Notes under the pieces: model-generated
What the model saw: the letters and a program-made list of their open reading frames with translations, nothing else
Told to the model about the DNA's origin: nothing
Databases searched by the model: none
Assembly (NCBI GenBank): GCA_020698575.1
Contig: CM036250.1
Span: forward strand, 29,029,500 to 29,093,499
DNA length: 64,000 nucleotides
Direction: 5' to 3'
From: Bostrychus sinensis
Lineage: Eukaryota > Chordata > Actinopteri > Gobiiformes > Eleotridae
Part shown: positions 22,839 through 34,234 of the stretch, piece after piece
Layout of the letters: each line of letters starts with the position of its first letter
Numbering within the stretch: the first letter of the stretch is position 1
Made by a program: the position numbers and the translations under genes

Positions 22839-24708
22839 TAAAAAACAGTTTTAAATCAGTACACTTCATACATTTACATTGGTTTATATTGCAATCTAAA
22901 ACACTAATTTCATTGGCTCACACTGAGTCATGTGACCCAGGGCTGTTCCATCATCGGTCCGTTGCCTAGTGATGCTTTATTACATCACCAAATTCAGTTC
23001 TGAAGGTTTAAGTCTGAGTTTGGACCAACTTCTCTTCACTTTTAAATCTTTCACTGAAGATTTCACAGCATTTTCTCACTGCTCCTGGATTTTACAATTT
23101 TTCTACTGCCAGATTTCAAACAAGACTACGGACCAAATTTACTGATTTTTACTTCAGTTTCATCAGATTTTGCCACAGATTTTGAAAGCTGTTACTTAAG
23201 AATTTCTGTATTTGCTTCCTGTTTGTCCTGACTTTCCTCGAAAATTTCTACAAGCAATTTTAGCATTTAGACCAGTACACCAGGTAAATTTAATTTTATC
23301 CAAAGTGACCAATAAGAAAGGAAAAGTGGTTTACATGCTTAGGAGGATTTGCAGAATTAGCTGTTGGCAATTTTGACAAAAGCTATAGTTATTTCAATGC
23401 ATACTGGATTCTTTTCCTTTTGTACCTTACTTTTGCTCTGCGCATAAAAGCAACTGGAGTCAGTGAACGAGTGAAAAATGCTTTCTTGATACTTGTGGAC
23501 CAGAGTTTTGGAGGAAACAGCTGCAAGTTATTTGTATCTATTGCCAACCAAAGCCCAGGGTTTCTTCAAGTCATAATCAAGCCAACTTCTTCACTGATCT
23601 CCTTGTTAGGAATTTGTTGTTGCAGTGCTTTCCAGTTGCCATTTTTGGCACTTTTTTATTTAACAGGTTTGGTTTCTTTGGAAGACAGCTGTAGTGCAAA
23701 TATGACAAGCTACTAGTCTTTCTTTCTAACCTGGTCAGTTTGTATTTTACACTTTGAAATCTTTCACCAAAGATTTCACACTGCTTCCAATCTGCTTCTG
23801 AATTTCTCCAACTACCAACAGATTCAACACAAGACCAGATTTTACAAATTTTACGTCAAATTTGCCAAAGATTTTGAAAGCATTTTCTTGCGGATTTCAA
23901 TTCATTTTCAAAGATTCATCTCTGGATAAAAACAACACTGTATCTTAATTTTATTTGACAACTTCGGCATTAAATTTTCAATCAGGTAAGTTTACATTTT
24001 GTACTCATCTAAAAGTGAACAATAAGAAAAACTGGTTCACATACTTAGCCGTTTTTGCTAAATTATCTATTTGCATAGATATAACAAAAGCTATAGTTGT
24101 TTTAATGCATTTGTTATTCAATATTGTATAGATTTTAGATAGAAGGTAACATGGCAAGTTACACACCAGTTTTCTGTCTTGGTCACTTAGTATATTACTC
24201 ATTTGCATTATTATTTAAAAATTCTTTCATTTAAAATATCAAGTAGTAAAAACATTCATATTTTTCATTTTTATGTTGGACCAAGATGGACATTGTTCAC
24301 TCAAAACAACAAGTTTGGAGGTTAACTCTTTTGATATTTGGAGGCTAACTCTGCAAAAGCAACTGGAGTCAGTGAACGAGTGAAAAATGCTTTCTTGATA
24401 CTTGTGGACCAGAGTTTTGGAGGAAACAGCTGCAAGTTATTTGTATCTATTGCCAACCAAAGGCCCAGGTTTCTTCAAGTCATAATCAAGCCAACTTCTT
24501 CATTGATCTCCTTGTTAGGAATTTGTTGCAGTGCGGCTTAGCCGCCATTTTGACTTTTATTTTTATTTAACAGGTATTTTTTGGCAGAAAGCTGTAGTGC
24601 AACATTGCAAGCCTAAGCCTCTTTCTGACCTGGTCACTTCATATCAGTTTTTAAATTATTATTACAGTTTTAAAGTAGAACTAAGATTAGCATTTTCCTT
24701 TTTTAGTT

Positions 24709-24745
<37 letters not shown>
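22839..24745 (+). repeat. Module R copy 5, 909-bp unit, block C, (AGT)12
   Basis: A compact 1907-bp super-unit: R (donor-like site after 23283), block C and 909-bp unit 23451-24359, block C at 24360, linker and AGT run 24710-24745. It lacks block D. The hairpin of R reads AAATCTTTCACTGAAGATTT here, giving one T-G wobble. Confidence 0.85.
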
Positions 24746-25785
24746 TAAAAAACAGTTTTAAATCAGTACACTTCATACATTTACATTGGTTTATATTGCA
24801 ATCTAAAACACTAATTTCATTGGCTCACACTGAGTCATGTGACCCAGGGCTGTTCCATCATCGGTCCGTTGCCTAGTGATGCTTTATTACATCACCAAAT
24901 TCAGTTCTGAAGGTTTAAGTCTGAGTTTGGACCAACTTCTCTTCACTTTTAAATCTTTCACTGAAGATTTCACAGCATTTTCTCACTGCTCCTGGATTTT
25001 ACAATTTTTCTACTGCCAGATTTCAAACAAGACTACGGACCAAATTTACTGATTTTTACTTCAGTTTCATCAGATTTTGCCACAGATTTTGAAAGCTGTT
25101 ACTTAAGAATTTCTGTATTTGCTTCCTGTTTGTCCTGACTTTCCTCGAAAATTTCTACAAGCAATTTTAGCATTTAGACCAGTACACCAGGTAAATTTAA
25201 TTTTATCCAAAGTGACCAATAAGAAAGGAAAAGTGGTTTACATGCTTAGGAGGATTTGTAGAATTAGCTGTTGGCAATTTTGACAAAAGCTATAGTTATT
25301 TCAATGCATACTGGTTTCTTTTCCTTTTGTACCTTACTTTTGCTCTGCACATAAAAGCCACTGGAGTCAGTGAACGGGTGAAAAATGCTTTCTTGATACT
25401 TGTGGACCAGAGTTTTGGAGGAAACAGCTGCAAGTTTTTTGTATCTATTGCCAAACCAAAGCCCCAGGCTTCTTCAAGTCATCATCAAGCCAACTTCTTC
25501 ATTGATCTCCTTGTTAGGAATTTGTTGCAGTGCGGCTTAGCCGCCTTTTTGGCTTTTTGGTTTCTTTTTTGACATAAGAGTTAATTTTTGTCAGACAGCT
25601 GCAGTTCAAACATGTCAACCTGCTAGTCTTTGTTTCTAATGTGGTCAGTTTGTATTTTACCGTTTGAAATCTTTCACCAAAGATTTCACAGTGTTTCCAG
25701 TCTGCTCCTGAATTTCACCATCTACTGATTTCAAACACAGCTATGGACCAGATTTGACAAATTTTACCTTACTTTTGCCTTAATT
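24746..25785 (+). repeat. Module R copy 6 with block C, leading to an empty Rex3 site
   Basis: ATTGG at 24819, donor-like site after 25190, block C from 25358, then the hairpin segment and the uninterrupted Rex3 target at 25786-25798. Closely matches 12455-13492. Confidence 0.85.
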
Positions 25786-26529
25786 TGCTGGAGATTCCAA
25801 TTCATTTTGAACGATTCATCTCTGGATGAAAACAACACCATATCCTGATTTTATTTGCGTAAAACATGTTCAATATCTTTTGCATTTAGATCAGTACATA
25901 AGGTAACATTTACATTTTCTACTCATCTAAAAGTGGACAGTAAGAAAAACTGGTTTCCATACTTGGCAGTTTTTTTCTAAATCAGCTATTTGCATAGGTA
26001 TAGCAATAGTTATATTTATTTTATAATGCATTTATTATTCCCATAATGTGTAGATTTTTACAATAACTATACCTTGGCAAGGTAACATGGCAAGTTACAA
26101 ACCAGTTTTCTGTCTTGGTTACTTTGTATCTTACTTATTTGCATTATTATTTGAAAGTTCTTTAAGTTAAGTTTAAGTTAGGTCACATAAAAATATAATA
26201 GTTCTACTAATACACTTTGTAATACATATACAGATACAGTACACGTATACAAAGAGAAACACAATAACTTTACAACCGAAAAGGTGTAGGCTGAAGCCAC
26301 AGCTTATTACGCCTACCCTATTTACTTTACTACATCTACCATCTAGACAATTTTTTTTTAAAAGAAAAATCTCTTTATTCTTTGACAAATCAAACATATG
26401 AAAAAATAAATATAAAACAAACAACAACAAAGAAAACAAACAACAAAACTCAAATTTCATTTTTATATTTGTTTATAATGAATTTTTTTAATCGTTTTTT
26501 AAAGTAAATTAGTGAATTGCTCTTCTTAA

Positions 26530-27297
26530 AGTTACACTGTGTAAGATTCCCGGTCTTGCGCCTCTAGAGGCCACAGGTGCCACTGCACCGTCGCAAAACG
26601 TAAACACTAGGGCCCCTCCTCCTTCTGAAACTGTGCGAGCGTGCGTCTAGTTCCATCTTTGTTTCAACTTTAGTTGACCTGCTGCTACCTTTGGAAGTTT
26701 GGACTGGATCTTCTATAGAGTTAGCGCTAGCGTTAGCTTATCAACAAATATCGCGAAATGGTCGCAGGAAAAACAACTAATAACTGTATGAAAAAGCACG
26801 TTCTAAAGAAAAAATAAAGAGGCTAATTTACCTGCCCAACAATAAAAACGTGCAAAAACGTGATCCGATTTGCAGCCTTCTCTGTCTCTCATCTGACGCC
26901 AGCGAGCAAAAGTCTGTCCGATGTTGACTCTTGTCTGTGATCTGGTGCGGTCCCTTTCACATTTTCTTTTTCTTGCCTCGTCCGACATTGTCTTCATCTT
27001 CTTGTGTCCTTCGGCCCTGACGAACTGGCGAAAATAACAATGCTAAAAGTAGCTTCATGGTTATACTGCACCTCAGGTATAAGAGCAGAAGGGAATGCCG
27101 TAAAGCAAGTCGTTTCCTGTCACGTGACTTTTCCTGAACAGCGGAGCGCTCCCGGCCAAGTTGCGAGGGCGGTTTCTCAGTACGGAAGCCCCGCTCGGAG
27201 CAACAGATTGCGCCTCAGGCCTTAAAATCGCTCAAAAAATCACAAAAACAAGTCAGTATGCCCCACATATTTAGGAGAAAAGTTAGACAGTGTAACT
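26530..27297. mobile_element. Non-autonomous TTAA-type DNA transposon, second copy
   Basis: TTAA at 26526-26529 and 27298-27301. Same length (768 bp) and same inverted ends as 14237-15004, with a few substitutions. It sits at the identical site in the module, so it was copied with the module. Confidence 0.8.
26803..26997 (-). pseudogene. Basic N-terminal remnant inside the TTAA element, copy 2
   Basis: Same 64-codon minus-strand frame as at 14510-14704 (MKTMSDEARKRK start) with a Tyr-to-Ser change near the end. Likely a remnant of a transposase N-terminus; no complete domain is present. Confidence 0.42.
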
Positions 27298-27738
27298 TTA
27301 AGTTTATCTGTAATCCCAGAATTCCACAGATTTACCCCTTTAACAGAAATGCAGTTTTTCTTGACATATGTTTTCATTTAGATTATCAAGTAGAATTAAT
27401 ATTTATATTTTCATTTGCAATTTGCATTATTCTTCTGTTTATCAATAGTCCAGTCCGAATCTCGCGGTCCATGTGCGCGTCGACAGCAAACCCACGCCAT
27501 CGCACACACACAAACGGAGAAAGCTACACAAAGCTCGTGTGCTGTATGTGAGCAGCGGAGAAGAGACAGTGCAGTGGAGCCAGCGGGGAAGGAAGCAACA
27601 GTACTGTATTGTCATGTTAGTAATAAGTGCGTGACATACTCGTATTGTTCACAAGTCACAAACCACGAGGCTGAGTCAACTCGCAAGTCTCTCAAAGTAG
27701 GGACTTAAGTACGACTCCAGTCCAAGTCCCCATCTCTG

Positions 27739-30298
27739 AGTAGTAATAATAGTAGCAGCAGTAGTAGTGGTAGTAGTAACAGTAATAACAGCATCAGTAG
27801 TGGTAGTAGTAACAGTAATAAAAGCAGTAGTAACAGGACTAACAGCAGCAGTAGTGGCAGTAGTAACAATAATAACAGCAGCAGTAGTAACAAAAATAAC
27901 AGCAGCAGTAGTGGCAGTAGTAACAGTAATAACAGCAGCAGAAGTGGCAGTAGTAACAGTAATAACAGCAACAGTAGTGGCAGTAGTAACAGTAATAACA
28001 GCAGTAACAGTGGCAGTAGTAACAGTAATAACAGCAACAGTAGTGGCAGTAGTAACAGTAATAACAGCAGCAGTAGTGGCAGTAGTAACACTAATAACAG
28101 CAGCAGTAGTGGCAGTAGTAACACTAATAACAGCAGCAGTAGTGGCAGTAGTAACAGTAATAACAGCAGCAGTAGTGGCAGTAGTAACAGTAATAACAGC
28201 AGCAGTAGTGGCAGTAGTAACAGTAATAACAGCAGCAGTAGTGGCAGTAGTAACACTAATAACAGCAGCAGTAGTGGCAGTAGTAACAGTAATAACAGCA
28301 GCAGTAGTGGCAGTAGTAACAGTAATAACAGCAGCAGTAGTGGCAGTAGTAACAGTAATAACAGCAGTAGTAGTGGCAGTAGTAACAGTAATAACAGCAG
28401 TAGTAGTGGCAGTAGTAACAGTAATAACAGCAGTAGTAGTGGCAGTAGTAACAGTAATAACAGCAGTAGCAGTGGCAGTAGTAAAAGTAATAACAGCAGC
28501 AGTAGTAACAGTAATAACAGCAGCAGTAGTGGCAGTAGTAACAGTAATAACAGCAGCAGAAGTGGCAGTAGTAACAGTAATAACAGCAGCAGTAGTGGCA
28601 GTAGTAACAGTAATAACAGCAGTAGTAGTGGCAGTAGTAATAACAGCAGTAGCAGTGGCAGTAGTAACAGTAATAACAGCAACAGTAGTGGCAGTAGTAA
28701 CACTAATAACAGCAGCAGCAGTGGCAGTAGTAAAAGTAATAACAGCAGTAGCAGTGGCAGTAGTAACAGTAATAACAGCAGCAGTAGTGGCAGTAGTAAC
28801 TGTAATAACAGCAGTAGCAGTGGCAGTAGTAACAGTAATAACAGCAGCAGTAGTGGCAGTAGTAACTGTAATAACAGCAGCAGAAGTGGCAGTAGTAACA
28901 GTAATAACAGCAGCAGTAGTGGCAGTAGTAACAGTAATAACAGCAGTAGTAGTGGCAGTAGTAATAACAGCAGTAGCAGTGGCAGTAGTAACAGTAATAA
29001 CAGCAACAGTAGTGGCAGTAGTAACACTAATAACAGCAGCAGCAGTGGCAGTAGTAAAAGTAATAACAGCAGTAGCAGTGGCAGTAGTAACTGTAATAAC
29101 AGCAGTAGCAGTGGCAGTAGTAACTGTAATAACAGCAGCAGCAGTGGCACTAGTAACAGTAATAACAGAAGTAGCAGTTGCAGTAGTAACAGTAATAACA
29201 GCAGCAGTAGTGGCAGTACTAACAGTAATAACAGCAGTAGCAGTGGCAGTAGTAACAGTAATAACAGCAGCAGCAGTGGCAGTAGTAACAGTAATAACAG
29301 CAGCAGTAGAGGCAGTAGTAATAGTAATAACAGCAGCAGTAGTGGCAGTAGTAACAGAAATAACAGCAGCAGTAGTGGCAGTAGTAACAGTATTAACAGC
29401 AGTAGCAGTGGCAGTAGTAACAGTAATAACAGCAGCAGTAGAGGCAGTAGTAACAGTAATAACAGCAGCAGTAGTGGCAGTAGTAACAGTAAAAACAGCA
29501 GCAGTAGTGGCAGTAGTAACAGTAATAACAGCAGCAGTAGTGGCAGTAGTAACAGTAATAACAGCAGCAGCAGTGGCAGTAGTAACAGTAATAACAGCAG
29601 CAGCAGTGGCAGTAGTAACAGTAATAACAGCAGCAGCAGTGGCAGTAGTAACAGTAATAACAGCAGCAGTAGAGGCAGTAGTAACAGTAATAACAGCAGC
29701 AGTAGTGGCAGTAGTAACAGTAATAACAGCAGTAGTAGTGGTAGTAGTAACAGTAATAACAGCAGTAGTAGTGGCAGTAGTAACAGTATTAACAGCAGCA
29801 GTAGTGGCAGTAGTAACAGAAATAACAGCAGCAGTAGTGGCAGTAGGAACAGTAATAACAGCAGCAGCAGTGGCAGTAGTAACAGTAATAAAAGCAGCAG
29901 TAGAGGCAGTAGTAATAGTAATAACAGCAGCAGTAGTGGCAGTAGTAACAGAAATAACAGCAGCAGTAGTGGCAGTAGTAAAAGTAATAACAACAGCAGT
30001 AGTGGGAGTAGTAACAGTAATAACAGCAGCAGTAGTGGCAGTAGTAACAGTAATAACAGCAGCAGTAGTGGCAGTAGTAACAGTAATAACAGCAGCAGTT
30101 GTGGCAGTAGTAAAAGTAATAACAGCACTAGTAGTGGCAGTAGTAACAGTAATAACAGCAGCAGTAGTGGGAGTAGTAACAGTAATAACAGCAGTAGTAG
30201 TGGCAGTAGTAACAGTAATAACAGCCGTAGTAGTGGCAGTAGTAACTGTAATAACAGCAGTAGTAGTGGCTGTAGTAACTGTAATAACAGCAGTAGCG

Positions 30299-30342
<44 letters not shown>
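27739..30342 (+). repeat. RRY minisatellite array 4 (about 2.6 kb)
   Basis: About 79 units, mostly 33 bp, with occasional 24-30 bp units where triplets are missing (for example near 28630 and 28960). Shares variant types with array 3. It shows an internal duplication: the segment with the 24-bp deletion near 28630 recurs near 28960 with the same neighbours. Ends in a pure AGT run of about 15 triplets. Confidence 0.95.
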
Positions 30343-32047
30343 TAAAAAACAGTTTTAAATCAGTACACTTTATACATTTACATTGGTTTATATTGCAATC
30401 TAAAAAACTAATATCATTGGCTCACACTGAGTCATGTGACCCAGGGCTGTTCCATCATCGGTCCGTTGCCTAGTGATGCTTTATTACATCACCAAATTCA
30501 GTTCTGAAGGTTTAAGTCTGAGTTTGGACCAACTTCTCTTCACTTTTAAATCTTCCACTGAAGATTTCACAGCATTTTCTCACTGCTCCTGGATTTTACA
30601 ATTTTTCTACTGCCAGATTTCAAACAAGACTACGGACCAAATTTACTGATTTTTACTTCAGTTTCATCAGATTTTGCCACAGATTTTGAAAGCTGTTACT
30701 TAAGAATTTCTGTATTTGCTTCCTGTTTGTCCTGACTTTCCTTTAAAATTTCTACAAGCAATTTTAGCATTTAGACCAGTACACCAGGTAAATTTAATTT
30801 TATCCAAAGTGACCAATAAGAAAGGAAAAGTGGTTTACATGCTTAGGAGGATTTGCAGAATTAGCTGTTGGCAATTTTGACAAAAGCTATAGTTATTTCA
30901 ATGCATACTGGATTCTTTTCCTTTTGTACCTTACTTTTGCTCTGCACATAAAAGCAACTGGAGTCAGTGAACGGGTGAAAAATGCTTTCTTGATACTTGT
31001 GGACCAGAGTTTTGGAGGAAACACCTGCAAGTTATTTGTATCTATTGCCAACCAAAGCCCCAGGTTTCAAGTCATAATCAAGCCAACTTCTTCATTGATC
31101 TCTTTGTTAGGAATTTGTTGTTGCAGAGCTGTCCAGCTGCCATTTTGGCTTGTCTATTTTTTTTGTGTTTTTTTTTTTGTTTCTGTTGTCTGTTAGGCAT
31201 TATTTGAGCCAAGACTATTACCAGCCGCGGGTTATGGATTCCTTTAAGTATTGTTTACATTTACATTGGTCGTCTTGTTGCAATGGTGTCCAGCCACCAT
31301 TTTGATTTGTTTTAATTTTTGTTTGTTTCTTTTATGATTGCAGTTAAGTTTTATTTATTTGTCTGATTGTTTTTGTTTATTTGATGTTCCTCAGTTTTGA
31401 GGTGATGTTTGAGTTTGTGTGCTGGACAGTGTGTGTTTTCCTTTTCCCTTGCAAGTTTCTGTATTATTTTCTGTACTGTTCTAAGGCTTTTAGGTTGGAA
31501 GATCTTTAAACAGAGCTGCTGGGAAGCAAAGAGATGGGACCCCAAAACAGCAGTGGGCTGTTAGAAGTTAGAAGAAGAAGAAGTTAGAAGATGTTCTAAC
31601 TTTTGAATGAAGGCTAATTCTGCAAAAGCAACTGGAGTCAGTGAACGAGTGAAAAATGCTTTCTTGATACTTGTGGACCAGAGTTTTGGAGGAAACAGCT
31701 GCAAGTTATTTGTATCTATTGCCAAACCAAAGCCCAAGGCTTCTTCAAGTCATAATCAAGCCAACTTCTTCATTGATCTCCTTGTTAGGAATTTGTTGTT
31801 GCAGTGCGGCTTAGCCGCCTTTTTGACTTTTATTTTTATTTAACAGGTATTTTTTGGCAGAAAGCTGTAGTGCAACATTGCAAGCCTAAGCCTCTTTCTG
31901 ACCTGGTCACTTCATATCAGTTTTTAAATTATTATTACAGTTTTAAAGTAGAACTAAGATTAGCATTTTCCTTTTTTAGTTTAGTAGTAATAGTAGCAGT
32001 AGCTGTAGCTGTTGTAGTAATAGCAGTAGTATTAGCAGTGAAAAAAA

Positions 32048-32078
<31 letters not shown>
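30343..32078 (+). repeat. Module R copy 7, block C, block D, block C, degenerate AGT run
   Basis: R (donor-like site after 30787), block C from 30955, block D about 31160-31622 (shorter than at 21070 by a deletion near 31475), block C from 31629, linker and an impure AGT/AGC run (31983-32078) broken by GAAAAAAA. This run resembles an early stage of minisatellite formation. Confidence 0.82.
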
Positions 32079-33119
32079 TAAAAAACAGTTTTAAATCAGT
32101 ACACTTCATACATTTACATTGGTTTATATTGCACTTTAAAACACTAATATCATTGGCTCACACTGAGTCATGTGACCCAGGGCTGTTCCATCATCGGTCC
32201 GTTGCCTAGTGACGCTTTATTACATCACCAAATTCAGTTCTGAAGGTTTAAGTCTGAGTTTGGACCAACTTCTCTTCACTTTTAAATCTTCCACTGAAGA
32301 TTTCACAGCATTTTCTCACTGCTCCTGGATTTTACAATTTTTCTACTGCCAGATTTCAGACAAGACTACGGACCAAATTTACTGATTTTTACTTCAGTTT
32401 CATCAGATTTTGCCACAGATTTTGAAAGCTGTTACTTAAGGATTTCTGTATTTGCTTCCTGTTTGTCCTGACTTTCCTCGAAAATTTCTACAAGCAATTT
32501 TAGCATTTAGACCAGTACACCAGGTAAATTTAATTTTATCCAAAGTGACCAATAAGAAAGGAAAAGTGGTTTACATGCTTAGGAGGATTTGTAGAATTAG
32601 CTGTTGGCAATTGTAACAAAAGCTATAGTTATTTCAGTGCATACTGGTTTCTTTTCCTTTTGTACCTTACTCTTGCTCTGCACATAAAAGCAACTGGAGT
32701 AAGTGAACGAGTGAAAAATGCTTTCTTGATTCTTGTGGACCAGAGTTTTGGAGGAAACAGCTGCAAGTTATTTGTATCTATTGCCAAACTAAAGCCCAAG
32801 GTTTCTTCAAGTCATAATCAAGCCAACTTCTTCATTGATCTCCTTGTTAGGAATTTGTTGCAGTGCGGCTTAGCCGCCTTTTTGGCTTTTTGGTTTCTTT
32901 TTTGACATAAGAGTTAAGTTTTGTCAGACAGCTGCAGTTCAAACATGTCAACCTGCTAGTCTTTCTTTCTAATGTGGTCAGTTTGTATTTTACCGTTTGA
33001 AATCTTTCACCAAAGATTTCACAGTGTTTCCAGTCTGCTCCTGAATTTCACCATCTACTGATTTCAAACACAGCTATGGACCAGATTTGACAAATGTTAC
33101 CTTACTTTTGCCTGAATTT
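32079..33119 (+). repeat. Module R copy 8 with block C, upstream of Rex3 copy 3
   Basis: Counterpart of 5510-6548 (donor-like site after 32523, block C from 32691). Shares with it the GAGTAAGTG variant in block C, confirming that the two units descend from the same Rex3-bearing parent. Confidence 0.85.
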
Positions 33120-33169
33120 GCTGGAGATTCAAATTCAGGCAAAAGTAAGGTAAAATTTGTCAAATCTGG
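33081..33169. repeat. 39-bp inverted duplication at Rex3 copy 3 5' junction
   Basis: Arms 33081-33119 and 33131-33169 around GCTGGAGATTC, identical to 6510-6598. Its presence in both units shows that it predates the duplication of the unit. Confidence 0.9.
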
Positions 33170-33565
33170 AATTTGCTGGAGATTCCTCCCCCTTGAACTG
33201 CCACCTTATCGTGGTGGGGGAGTTTGAGTGCCCGAATGATCCTAGGAGCTATGTTGCCTGGGGCATTATGCCCCTGGTAGGGTCTCCCATGGCAAACAGG
33301 TCCTAGGTGACGGGCCAGACTAAGAGCAGTTCACAAAACCCCTATGAGGACAATTAAATCAAGGACCGTGACGTCGCCCGGTATGGCGCAGCCGGGGCCC
33401 CACCCTGGAGCCAGGCCTGGGGTTGGGGCTCGAATGCGAGCGCCTGGTGGCCGGCCGGGTACAACCCGAATGAGCGACGTGGGCCCGACCTCCTGTGGGC
33501 TCACCACCCGCAGAGGTAGCCGTAGGGGACCGGTGCAATGTGGATCGGGCAGCAGTTGAAGGCGG

Positions 33566-34234
33566 GTGCCTCGGCGACCCGGTCCCCGGACACAGCTTCT
33601 AGCTGTGGGGACATGGAATGTCACCTCACTGGGGGGGAAGGAGCCTGAGCTTGTGCGGGAGGTTGAGAGATACCGGCTAGATATAGTCGGGCTCACCTCC
33701 ACGCATGGCTTGGGCTCTGAAACCCAGCTCCTTGAGAGGGGTTGGACTCTCCACCACTCTGGCATTGTCCATGGTGAGAGGCGACGGGCTGGTGTGGGCT
33801 TGCTCATAGCTCCCCAGCTCAGCCGCCATGTGTTGGAGTTCACTCCGGTGAACGAGAGGGTCGCGTCCCTGCGCCTCCGGGTGGGGGACAGGTCTCTCAC
33901 TGTGGTTTCGGCTTACGGGTCGAACAGCAGTGCAGAGTACCTGGCCTTCTTGGAGTCCCTAGGAGGGGTACTGGAAGGTGCACCGACTGGGGACTCCATT
34001 GTTTTGCTGGGAGACTTCAATGCCCACGTGGGCAGCGACAGTGACACCTGGAGGGGCGTGATTGGGAGGAACGGCCTCCCTGATCTGAACCCGAGTGGTG
34101 TCTTGTTATTGGACTTCTGTGCTAGTCACAGTTTGTCCATAACAAACACCATGTTCGGGTGTCCATCAGTGCACGTGGCACCAGGACACCCTAGGCCGGA
34201 GGTCGATGATCGACTTTGTAGTCGTGTCATCTGA
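33566..34234 (+). CDS. Rex3 endonuclease, N-terminal part (frameshifted), copy 3
   Basis: Same 222-codon frame as in the other copies, with GTWNVTSL and [11 protein letters not shown]. It has DIVGLTSTH like copy 1, HSGIVHGE like copy 2, and one private change (YGSNSS for YGPNSS). The frameshift near codon 198 is shared by all three copies, so it was already present before the unit was amplified. Upstream, the 5' frame 33344-33559 ends at the same in-frame TGA. Confidence 0.85.
   Translation: MPRRPGPRTQLLAVGTWNVTSLGGKEPELVREVERYRLDIVGLTSTHGLGSETQLLERGWTLHHSGIVHGERRRAGVGLLIAPQLSRHVLEFTPVNERVASLRLRVGDRSLTVVSAYGSNSSAEYLAFLESLGGVLEGAPTGDSIVLLGDFNAHVGSDSDTWRGVIGRNGLPDLNPSGVLLLDFCASHSLSITNTMFGCPSVHVAPGHPRPEVDDRLCSRVI

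Larger units (their letters stand above)
25786..27738 (+). repeat. Module A, copy 4, with TTAA element
   Basis: Homologous to 13493-15445, including the empty Rex3 site at its start and the 768-bp element. The end block (about 27440-27738) again finishes with the hAT-like terminus at the start of the minisatellite. Confidence 0.88.

Noticed and set aside
18585..24208. Identical 67-codon minus-strand frame found four times
   Set aside because: Identity follows from recent duplication of the 909-bp unit; no domain, no support for translation.
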